Shown: piece by piece, positions 1 to 7,326 of the stretch | Layout: each line of letters begins with the position of its first letter | Position numbering within the stretch: position 1 is the stretch's first letter | Assembly (NCBI RefSeq): GCF_903652925.1 | Contig: NZ_CAHLAR010000006.1 | Span: 186,001-250,000 of the forward strand | Direction: 5' to 3' | Length of the DNA: 64,000 bases | Source: Achromobacter anxifer | GTDB taxonomy: Bacteria; Pseudomonadota; Gammaproteobacteria; Burkholderiales; Burkholderiaceae_B | Notes under the pieces: generated by a model | Databases searched by the model: none | What the model was told of the DNA's origin: nothing | The model's input: the letters and a program-made list of their open reading frames with translations, nothing else | Translations under genes and position numbers: made by a program

Positions 1-1404
1 TACCGGATCCGCGAGACCGGCTATGCCAGCGGCCAACCCGAGCCCGGCAACTTCGATCTGGAGTTCGTCGTGCTGCCTACCAGCACGCAATTCCGCGCGC
101 CGCGCGTCACGCCCGTGCCGCGCACCCACGGGCCGCAGACGGCCACGGTGGTCGGCAAGGAAGGCGAGGAGATCTGGACGGACAAGATGGGCCGCGTCAA
201 GGTGCAGTTCCACTGGGACCGCTACGGCAAGAAGGACGAGAACAGCTCGTGCTGGGTGCGCGTGTCCAGCCCCTGGGCTGGCGGCGGCTTTGGCGGCATC
301 CAGCTGCCGCGCGTGCGCGACGAAGTGATCGTGGACTTCATCGGCGGCCAGCCCGACCGCCCCATCGTGATCGGCCGCGTCTTCAACGCCAACAACCTGC
401 CGCCCTGGGACCTGCCGGACAACGCCACGCAAAGCGGCTTCCTGAGCCGCTCCAAGAGCGGCACGCCGGCGACGGCGAACGCGCTCATGTTCGAGGACAA
501 GAGCGGCAGCGAACGCATCTGGCTGCATGCCGAACGCGAACTCTGCACCGAAGTGGAGGCCAACGAATTCCATTCGACGGACAAGACCCGCACCACCACC
601 ATCGGCGACAACGACACCACCCGGATCGGCGGCAACCGCGACATCAAGGTCACTGGCACCGACAATCTGCGGGTCGAGAAAAAGCGCGACGTGTTCGTCA
701 AGGGACATGAGGAATACACCGTCAAGGCCTCGCGCACGGTCAACGTGAAAGATGGCCTGATGGAAGAGAAGTTCGACAACGGCCTGAAGACCACCGTCGC
801 GGCCAAGGGCGAGGAACGCGAGATCACCGGCCTCTTCAAGGAAACGTTGAAAAATGGCGAGCAGGTGTACGTGAACGAAGGCGACTCGCTGCATCATGTG
901 AAGACCGGCGCCCTCACCGAAAAGGCCAAGGGCAAGGTCGAGCTGCTGTCCACCGACGCGAACATGGACGTGAAAGCCAAGACCGCGATGCTGGTGCAGT
1001 CCGAGACCGCCACCATGGACCTCAAGGCCAAGGGCAAGATAGACATGGAGTCGGAAGGCTCGACCGTGCTGGTCAAGGCCGACGGCAACATCACGCTGAA
1101 GACCCCTGCGGAAGTCATCATGGACGCGTCCCACGTCAAGGACCTTTCCAAGAAGAGCTGGCTGCAGGCCACGCCGTTCTCCATCGGCCTGGCGGTGGCA
1201 AAGGCCGAATTCGGCATGCACCGTGTCGCGCTCTTCCGCTCCACGGTCATGCTGAACATTTCCTTCACCAACTACGCCATGGTCAGCAGCATCGGCCAGC
1301 TGGTGTCCTACCGGACCACGGGGTCCAGTTATCAGTTCGACGCCGTCGCCGCGGAAAAGGTGGGCCTGGGCGCGTCGATGGTCGGTCTCTGGAGCATTAT
1401 CTGA
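1..1404 (+). CDS. vgrG: Type VI secretion spike protein VgrG (5' end outside window)
   Basis: The reading frame is open from base 1, so the N-terminal gp27-like part is missing and 467 residues are visible. Residues 40-135 match the VgrG gp5 OB-fold: GEEIWTDKMGRVKVQFHWD, then SCWVRVSSPWAGGGFGG and the PDRPIVIGRVFNANN loop. About 250 residues of repetitive beta-helix follow (gp5_C/DUF2345-like; TTIGDNDTTRIGGNRDI and many alternating K/D-T-V strands). VgrG trimers form the tip of the T6SS tube and carry effectors or adaptors. After the beta-helix (about residue 375) there is a 90-residue C-terminal extension, partly hydrophobic, that is not standard VgrG and may dock cargo. The next gene starts 7 bp downstream, so the five genes read as one operon. 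Confidence 0.96.
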   Translation, partial: YRIRETGYASGQPEPGNFDLEFVVLPTSTQFRAPRVTPVPRTHGPQTATVVGKEGEEIWTDKMGRVKVQFHWDRYGKKDENSSCWVRVSSPWAGGGFGGIQLPRVRDEVIVDFIGGQPDRPIVIGRVFNANNLPPWDLPDNATQSGFLSRSKSGTPATANALMFEDKSGSERIWLHAERELCTEVEANEFHSTDKTRTTTIGDNDTTRIGGNRDIKVTGTDNLRVEKKRDVFVKGHEEYTVKASRTVNVKDGLMEEKFDNGLKTTVAAKGEEREITGLFKETLKNGEQVYVNEGDSLHHVKTGALTEKAKGKVELLSTDANMDVKAKTAMLVQSETATMDLKAKGKIDMESEGSTVLVKADGNITLKTPAEVIMDASHVKDLSKKSWLQATPFSIGLAVAKAEFGMHRVALFRSTVMLNISFTNYAMVSSIGQLVSYRTTGSSYQFDAVAAEKVGLGASMVGLWSII

Positions 1405-1411
1405 GGCCGCC

Positions 1412-1816
1412 ATGTCCGACTTCCTGAACGCCTGGCCCAGCTGGGCCAAGTGGGTGTTTCTGGGCCTGCTGCTGTCCCTGGCGCAAGCAGCGTTCATGCT
1501 GTGGCGCGAGCGCCAGCGCCGCGCGGCGGGACGCCGGGACGTGCAGCGGCTGGATGCCGTGCGCGCCAGCGGCCTGGCCAGCACGGCGCTGGTGACCGCC
1601 GCGCGCGACACGCGCCGCCGCATTGGCGACACGCTGTACTTCATCATCGAACTGGATCTGGAAGTCGCTGCCACCCGCGATACGCCTGCCATGTCGCGCA
1701 CCCTCAGCGTGCCGCTGTCGCCGCTGCATCTGGCCGATTTCGGCGCCGGCAAGACCATACAGGTACGGATCGATCCGTCGACCCGTGAAGTCGCCGTGGA
1801 CCAGGCCACCGGATAG
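1412..1816 (+). CDS. Small membrane-anchored protein of the T6SS cargo operon
   Basis: This is a 134-residue protein. It has one predicted transmembrane helix near the N-terminus (about residues 13-31, KWVFLGLLLSLAQAAFML) followed by an arginine-rich stretch (RERQRRAAGRRD). The remaining 80 residues form a small, probably beta-rich domain. Its pattern GLASTALVTAARDT ... LDLEV ... TIQVRIDPSTREVAVD resembles the small DUF3592/SHOCT-associated domains in which a short barrel ends in V-R-x-D-P. That resemblance is from memory and unconfirmed. It lies 7 bp after vgrG and 2 bp before the DUF2169 gene, so it is translationally embedded in the module. It could be an inner-membrane immunity or accessory protein; no enzymatic motif is visible. 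Confidence 0.75.
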   Translation: MSDFLNAWPSWAKWVFLGLLLSLAQAAFMLWRERQRRAAGRRDVQRLDAVRASGLASTALVTAARDTRRRIGDTLYFIIELDLEVAATRDTPAMSRTLSVPLSPLHLADFGAGKTIQVRIDPSTREVAVDQATG

Positions 1817-1818
1817 CC

Positions 1819-4446
1819 ATGAAGACCATCAAGCCATTACGCCTGGGCCTGCTGACCCGGCCCTACCGTTGGCAGCGCCGCGATGTGCTGGGTGTGTCGG
1901 TGTTCGCGCTGGTCGACATCGCGCAAACGCCCACGCTGCTGACGGACCAGGAATTGTGGAAGCTGGCGGGCGCCGAGGCCGGCGGCCTGCTGGACCTGGC
2001 CACGCCCAAGCTGCATCCGGAGGTCCTGGTCGCGGGCCACGCCTATCCGCACGGCAATGGCAGCCCCGGTGCCTGCGCCGTGCGCCTGAAGGTGGGCGCA
2101 ATCGACAAGTCATTGCTGGTGTTCGGCGACCGCTACTGGCTGGACGGCAAGGCGACGCCGCCCCAGCCTTTCGAGCGCATGCGGCTGGACTGGAGCCACG
2201 CCTACGGCGGCCCCGGCCACGCCGAGAACCCGCTCGGCATCGGCGCTCAGGACGAAGAGATCAACGGCGTGCGCGTGCGCCGGCTGCCCAATATCGAACA
2301 CCCGCAGCAACGCATCACGTCACCCGCCCAGCGCGCGGCGCCGGCCGGCTTCACGGCCCTGGCCATGGACTGGCCGCAGCGCGCGGCGCACCTGGGCCGG
2401 CAATACGGCCAGCAATGGCTGGAACATGACTTCCCGGGTTTCGCGTCCGACATGGATTGGCGCTTCTTCAATGCCGCGCCGCCCGATCAATGGGGTCCCG
2501 CCAATTCGGCGCTTGCCGGCGGCACGGAATACGAGCTGTGGAACATGCACCCTGAACACGAGGTGCTGCGCGGCCGCCTGCCCGACTGGCGCGCCCGCTG
2601 CTTCGTCAGCCGCCAGGCCGACGGCAGCGCGCTGGAAGAAGTCGGACTGCGCCTGACCACGGCCTGGTTCTTCCCCGACCGCACGCAGCTGGCGTTGATC
2701 TGGCATGGCGCGCTGCCGGTACGCGAGGATGATGCGGCCGATATCCTGCACATCATGCCCGCGCTGGAACATGCTGGCCAGGCGCGCGACATGGCGCATT
2801 ATCAGACGGTGGTGAAGCAGCGCCTCGATACCGAGCTTGGCGCCGTCTATGCCCTGCTGGACGCCCAGCTCGTGCCGGAAGACATCTGTGGTGAACTGCC
2901 TCAGGCGGCCATGGAGGCCACGGCGCAGCGACCGTCCAACCGCAACCTCCACGCCGGCGCGGCGCGGCGGCATGCCCGCGAGCGCGAATCGCTGCTCGCC
3001 CAGGGCCTGGATCCCGACCTGTACATGGTTCCGCTGGAGCCGCCGCCCAAGGCGCCGAACCTGTCCGACCTGCCGCAGACCATCCTGCGCATGCAGCAGG
3101 AGCTGGAAGAGGCCAAACGCCTGTCCAGCGGACCCGCCGCGCGCGCGCTGGCCGATCCCAACCTGCCGTCCATGACCGCGGTCTCGGGGGTCGACATGGA
3201 CGCGCTGCGCAAGCTGGAGGATGACGGCAAGCTTCCCGCCGGCTTCGACCCGCGCAAGGTTAGGCGGCACATCGCCGACTTCGATGCCAACCCGCACACG
3301 CAGGCCGAACGCGGCGCGCCGGACGCCCCAGGCTCGCCGCCCCCGCTCAGCCAGACCCTGGGTCCACAGGTGCACCAGGCCTATCAGCAGTCGGCGCATC
3401 AGTTCGCGCCGCCCCCGCCCATGCCGCCATTGCGCGCGCGGCGCACGCGCTCGAAGCTGGAAGCGCGCCTGAAAGGCAATCGCGATTGCCGGGACATGAA
3501 TCTGACCGGCGCGGACCTGAGCGGCATGGACCTTTCCGGCGTCGACTTCCAGCGCGCCATACTGACCGGCGCCAAGCTCGCCGACGCGCGGCTGGACGGC
3601 AGCAACCTGACCGACGCCGTGCTGGCCGGCGCCGATCTGACGCGCGCCAGCATGCGCGGAACCGACATGTCGCGCGCGAACCTGGGCCGCACGCTTTGCG
3701 TCCAGACGGACTTCGCCGACAGCCGCATCAAGGAAACCATCTGGGACCATGCCAGCTGCGAGGATTGCAGCTTTGCCGGCAGCGTCTGGCTGCTGGGACG
3801 CCTGCATCAGGCCCGCTTGCGCGGCTGCGACCTGAGCGGCGCGTCATTCGAGCAATGGGCCGCGATGAGCGCCGCCTTCGAGGATTGCCGCTTTCACGCA
3901 GCGCGCCTGAATCAATGCGTGTTCATGCAGGGGACGATGGCGAACGCCGATTTTTCCAGCGCGGACCTGCTGCGCGTCAGCTTCATGGACGTGGAGTTTT
4001 CCGGCCGCTACAGCCTGGAGAACGCCACGCTCGATGGCTGCGCCTACGCCGGCCGCGTGGAGCTGGCCGGCGCGTGCCTGCGCGGCATGCAGTTCAAGGT
4101 GGGCAGCATGCGCGGCGCCACGCTCGACCGCGCCGACCTGCGCGGCGCGCAGCTTGCCGCCAGCGACTTCTCGAACTGCGGCCTGCGGGAGGCGGACCTC
4201 AGCGGCATCGCCGCCCCCGACACCCACTTCGTGCGCGCCGATTTCACGGGCGCCCGCCTGCGCAACGCCAACCTGATCAACAGCCTGCTCGGCAAGGCCA
4301 TCCTGCTGCGCGCCGACCTGACGGGCGCCAACCTCTTTCGCGCGGATGTCGCGCAGGCGCGGATGGACGGCAGCACCGGGCTGGACCACGCCCATACCCA
4401 GGGCGCCAAGCTGTGGCCCGCGCGGCAGCCGGAGAACGCCGCATGA
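1819..4446 (+). CDS. DUF2169 adaptor fused to pentapeptide repeats, T6SS-associated
   Basis: An 875-residue, three-part protein. Residues about 15-310 look like DUF2169, a family found beside vgrG and PAAR genes and regarded as a T6SS effector adaptor/chaperone; typical pieces are RLDWSHAYGGPGHAENPLG and PDQWGPANSALAGG. Residues about 320-555 are a charged, proline-rich linker with a predicted helical segment (ILRMQQELEEAKRL). Residues about 557-870 are pentapeptide repeats of the A(D/N)Lxx type (LTGADLSGMDLSGVDF and similar), which should fold as a right-handed quadrilateral helix. The stop overlaps the next start as ATGA, implying coupled translation. The probable role is to load cargo onto the VgrG/PAAR-like tip. 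The repeat domain could instead be the delivered or docking part. Confidence 0.9.
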   Translation: MKTIKPLRLGLLTRPYRWQRRDVLGVSVFALVDIAQTPTLLTDQELWKLAGAEAGGLLDLATPKLHPEVLVAGHAYPHGNGSPGACAVRLKVGAIDKSLLVFGDRYWLDGKATPPQPFERMRLDWSHAYGGPGHAENPLGIGAQDEEINGVRVRRLPNIEHPQQRITSPAQRAAPAGFTALAMDWPQRAAHLGRQYGQQWLEHDFPGFASDMDWRFFNAAPPDQWGPANSALAGGTEYELWNMHPEHEVLRGRLPDWRARCFVSRQADGSALEEVGLRLTTAWFFPDRTQLALIWHGALPVREDDAADILHIMPALEHAGQARDMAHYQTVVKQRLDTELGAVYALLDAQLVPEDICGELPQAAMEATAQRPSNRNLHAGAARRHARERESLLAQGLDPDLYMVPLEPPPKAPNLSDLPQTILRMQQELEEAKRLSSGPAARALADPNLPSMTAVSGVDMDALRKLEDDGKLPAGFDPRKVRRHIADFDANPHTQAERGAPDAPGSPPPLSQTLGPQVHQAYQQSAHQFAPPPPMPPLRARRTRSKLEARLKGNRDCRDMNLTGADLSGMDLSGVDFQRAILTGAKLADARLDGSNLTDAVLAGADLTRASMRGTDMSRANLGRTLCVQTDFADSRIKETIWDHASCEDCSFAGSVWLLGRLHQARLRGCDLSGASFEQWAAMSAAFEDCRFHAARLNQCVFMQGTMANADFSSADLLRVSFMDVEFSGRYSLENATLDGCAYAGRVELAGACLRGMQFKVGSMRGATLDRADLRGAQLAASDFSNCGLREADLSGIAAPDTHFVRADFTGARLRNANLINSLLGKAILLRADLTGANLFRADVAQARMDGSTGLDHAHTQGAKLWPARQPENAA

Positions 4447-5501
4447 ACCTGGATCAGTTGCTGGACCAGGTGCGCCACGGCGAGCCGATAGCGCACCTCA
4501 GCCTGGCGGGCCGGGACCTGCGCGGCCTGGACCTCGCAGGCGCGTTCTTCGACCAGGTGGATTTGAGCGGCGCCAAAATGAGCGGTTGCCAGTTGCAGGA
4601 CAGCCAATTCCTCAACTGCGTGCTTGCGGGCGTTGACGCCGCGGACGCCAATCTGGATACGGCACGACTGTTCCGCTGCCAGGCCCGCGGCGCGGTGCTG
4701 GACCGCTGCCACGCCCACGGCCTCAGTTTCACGGAATGCGATCTGGATCAGGCCAGCCTGGAACAGGCCGAGCTGCGGGAGGCGGCTTTCAACTCCACCT
4801 CGCTCGAGGCGGCCTCCTTCCGGTCCGCCCGGCTGGAGCGCTCGGTATTCTCGCGCGGCACGCTGACGCGCGCCGACCTGTCGCAGGCCCGGATGAGCTT
4901 CACCCTGTTCCACCAGCTGGACCTGCGCAGCATCGTGCTGGCGGGCGCCAGCGCGGAAAGCACCATGTTCATCGAATGCGATCTGACGGCGCAGGACTTC
5001 GCCGCGCAAGCCTACCCGCTCTGCCATTTCACCGACAGCCAGCTGGATGGCGCGGACTTCCGCAATGCCGACCTGCGCCAGGCCGGCTTCAAGGGCGCAT
5101 CGCTGCGCGGCGCGCGCTTCACTGGCGCGTCGGCCCTCCAGGGTTTGTTCCCTCAGGCGGACCTGAGCGGCGCCGACCTGCAAGGCGGCCGTTTCGACGG
5201 CGCCATCTGGGCCGAGGCGACGCTGGATGGCGCCTCCTTGCGCGGCGCCAGCCTGTCCTTGTGCGTCTTCCAGCGAGCGCGCTGCGCCAACACCGATTTC
5301 CGCGGCGCCAACCTGACCGACGCCGATTTCTCGCTGGCCGACCTGGACCAGGCCGACCTGCGCGACGCCACCTTCCTGCGCACCCGCATGCATCGCGCCC
5401 TGACCCAGGGCGCGCGCTGGACGGAGCGCCGCGGCATCATCGAAAACGACGCGCCCCTGCTGCAAGCCGAACTCTGGTCGGCCGGACGCGCCGCCCCCTG
5501 A
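4443..5501 (+). CDS. Pentapeptide-repeat protein of the T6SS cargo operon
   Basis: A 352-residue protein composed almost entirely of pentapeptide repeats (LAGRDLRGLDLAGAFFDQVD, ADLSGADLQGGRFDGA, ANLTDADFSLADLDQADLRD). The start was chosen at the ATG that overlaps the preceding stop (ATGA); the longer open frame upstream is out-of-frame shadow of the DUF2169 gene. There is no signal peptide or membrane segment. Together with the preceding fusion protein, the operon encodes two long pentapeptide solenoids in tandem. In other T6SS loci such proteins accompany DUF2169 and DUF4150 genes, but their exact task (effector, scaffold or immunity) is not established. Pentapeptide proteins can also be DNA mimics that bind gyrase (the Qnr type); nothing here argues specifically for that. 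Confidence 0.9.
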   Translation: MNLDQLLDQVRHGEPIAHLSLAGRDLRGLDLAGAFFDQVDLSGAKMSGCQLQDSQFLNCVLAGVDAADANLDTARLFRCQARGAVLDRCHAHGLSFTECDLDQASLEQAELREAAFNSTSLEAASFRSARLERSVFSRGTLTRADLSQARMSFTLFHQLDLRSIVLAGASAESTMFIECDLTAQDFAAQAYPLCHFTDSQLDGADFRNADLRQAGFKGASLRGARFTGASALQGLFPQADLSGADLQGGRFDGAIWAEATLDGASLRGASLSLCVFQRARCANTDFRGANLTDADFSLADLDQADLRDATFLRTRMHRALTQGARWTERRGIIENDAPLLQAELWSAGRAAP

Positions 5502-5533
5502 CCCCGCGCGGCATCGCCGCCCCCTCGCCGCAC

Positions 5534-5539
5534 AAGGAG
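5534..5539 (+). promoter_or_regulatory. Shine-Dalgarno site fixing the start of the DUF4150 gene
   Basis: AAGGAG lies 6 bases before the ATG at 5546. It selects this start within a much longer open frame that is otherwise a shadow of the pentapeptide gene. Confidence 0.85.
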
Positions 5540-5545
5540 ATCGAT

Positions 5546-5929
5546 ATGCTCGCCGTCTGCCAATTGCCCAGCCTGGCCGTGGGCGTACCCGACGTCTGCA
5601 AGACCCCCGTGCCGCCGGTGCCGCATATCGACACGGCGACGTCGTCCATGGGTATCCCCGTGGTCTGGAACGTATGGTTGATGGCCGCGCCGGTGCACAA
5701 CATGGCGACGCCGATACCCGTCACGCTGGGCGATACCGCCGGCGTGGGCGGCGGCCTGATCTCGCAGACCTTCATGGGCCAGTCACGCTACATGACGGGC
5801 GCGTTCACCATGCTGGTGCGCGGCGCGCCCATCGTGCGCATGACCAGCCTGACCCTGCAGAACACCATCAACGCACCCGGCTTCAAGGTGTATTCGCCGC
5901 AGCCCGTGATGGTCGTGCTGACGGCCTGA
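5546..5929 (+). CDS. DUF4150 / PAAR-like T6SS tip protein
   Basis: A 127-residue protein with the features of DUF4150 (PAAR-like) proteins, which cap the VgrG spike: CQLPSLAVGVPDVCKTPVPP at the N-terminus, then PVHNMATPIPVTLGD and a glycine-rich core ending KVYSPQPVMVVLTA. The length is that of a bare tip domain; no C-terminal toxin is fused. It is the last gene of the module and lies 44 bp after the pentapeptide gene. Its stop is only 21 bp from the convergent ccsB stop, with no hairpin between, so the cargo operon ends here and any toxin for this tip must be encoded elsewhere or be one of the neighbouring proteins. Confidence 0.88.
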   Translation: MLAVCQLPSLAVGVPDVCKTPVPPVPHIDTATSSMGIPVVWNVWLMAAPVHNMATPIPVTLGDTAGVGGGLISQTFMGQSRYMTGAFTMLVRGAPIVRMTSLTLQNTINAPGFKVYSPQPVMVVLTA

Positions 5930-5950
5930 ACAGGCCGCGCACGGCTACGG

Positions 5951-7318
5951 CTACAGTTCGCCGTAGGAGTGCAGGCCCGACAGGAACATGTTCACGCCCA
6001 GGAAGGCGAAGCCGGTGATCAGCAGGCCCATCAGCGCCCAGTAGGCCGCCATGGTGCCGCGCAGGCCCTTGATCAGGCGCATGTGCAGCCAGGCCGCGTA
6101 GTTGAGCCAGACGATCAGCGCCCAGGTTTCCTTCGGATCCCACTGCCAGTACGCGCCCCAGGCGTCGGCCGCCCACAACGCGCCCAGGATGGTGGCGACC
6201 GTGAAGAACGCGAAGCCGATCGCGATGGCGCGATACATGATGTCGTCCAGCACCTCCAGCGAGGGCAGCGCCGCGGCGATGCGGCGGCGTCCCAGCAGGA
6301 TGGCGCCGATGATCACCGCGCCCACGCCGAAATACAGCATCCAGGTGGCCGACAAGCCGTCGGTGCGGAACACCATGGGCTCGGCGCACAGCAGCACGCC
6401 CAGCACGAACAGCGGCGCCAGCTTGGCCCAGGACGTGGTCTGGCCGTGCTGCTTGACCAGGTAGGCGAAGCCCACCATGGCGGCCAGCGAGAAGGTGCCG
6501 TAGCCGATGAAGTTGGCCGGTACGTGCAGCTTCATCCACCAGCTCTTGAGCGCCGGCACCAGCGGCTGGATCTGCCCGGCATCGCGGGTGAACGAATACC
6601 ACAGCAGGAACACCACGGCCGACGTCACCACCATCAGCACGAAGCCGCCCAGCGCGCGCGTGGCGTACTTGCGTTCGTAGTAGAGGTAGAAGAGCGCCGT
6701 GATCAGCGCAAACAGCACGAACACTTCGTACAGGTTGCTGACCGGGATGTGGCCCAGGTCCGGGCCCATCAGGTGCCCTTCGCGCCAGCGCACCAGAAGG
6801 CCCGTGACGCCGGCGAACACCGCGCCCCAGGTCAGGGCCGTGCCCAGCCAGGCGGCGGTGGGACTGAAGAAGCCGATCCAGTAGCAGACCATGCCCAGCG
6901 CGAACAGCGCGCACATCCAGAGAATCGCGGACTGGGAGGAGAACAGGTACTTCAGGAAGAACACCTGCTCGGCCCGCGCCAGGTCGTTGCCGTACAGCAT
7001 CAGGGCCAGTCCGGCGGCAATCGCACAGGCGATCATCAGGTGGCGCAGCGGACGCCACAGCCAGCCCATCCAGGCCAGCACCGGCACGGTGCCGCACAGG
7101 ATGATCTTCTCGTAGTAGTCCATCGCGTTGCTGTAGCGGGTCAGCGCGAAGCCCGCGCCCACCGACAGCAACAGGAAGAAGACGACGTCGGTCCAGTCGG
7201 GCCTGCCACGCTGCGCGCGGCTGTCGCCGGTTTCGGACAGGGCGTTCTGCCAGAGCTGCTCAGGCGAGCCGGCCAGCGCTTGCGGCGACGAGGGGTGCGT
7301 GGTGGTCGTAGTGGACAT
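5951..7318 (-). CDS. ccsB: System II cytochrome c biogenesis protein CcsB (ResC)
   Basis: A 455-residue polytopic membrane protein with the tryptophan-rich WWD haem-handling signature at about residues 385-400 (WGAYWQWDPKETWALIVW), which defines the CcsA/CcsB/ResC family. Several transmembrane segments and histidines (LHVPANFIGYG, WLHMRLIKG) fit the haem channel. With ResB it forms the cytochrome c synthetase that exports haem and attaches it to CXXCH motifs on the outer face of the inner membrane. It starts 8 bp after the resB stop, so the two are co-transcribed. The length is on the long side because of a 60-residue soluble N-terminus. Confidence 0.96.
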   Translation of the reverse strand: MSTTTTTHPSSPQALAGSPEQLWQNALSETGDSRAQRGRPDWTDVVFFLLLSVGAGFALTRYSNAMDYYEKIILCGTVPVLAWMGWLWRPLRHLMIACAIAAGLALMLYGNDLARAEQVFFLKYLFSSQSAILWMCALFALGMVCYWIGFFSPTAAWLGTALTWGAVFAGVTGLLVRWREGHLMGPDLGHIPVSNLYEVFVLFALITALFYLYYERKYATRALGGFVLMVVTSAVVFLLWYSFTRDAGQIQPLVPALKSWWMKLHVPANFIGYGTFSLAAMVGFAYLVKQHGQTTSWAKLAPLFVLGVLLCAEPMVFRTDGLSATWMLYFGVGAVIIGAILLGRRRIAAALPSLEVLDDIMYRAIAIGFAFFTVATILGALWAADAWGAYWQWDPKETWALIVWLNYAAWLHMRLIKGLRGTMAAYWALMGLLITGFAFLGVNMFLSGLHSYGEL

Positions 7319-7326
7319 AGGAAACC

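Noticed and set aside
2320-3807. A 495-codon minus-strand frame inside the DUF2169 gene
   Set aside because: Antisense shadow of the pentapeptide/DUF2169 protein; no ribosome-binding site or domain.
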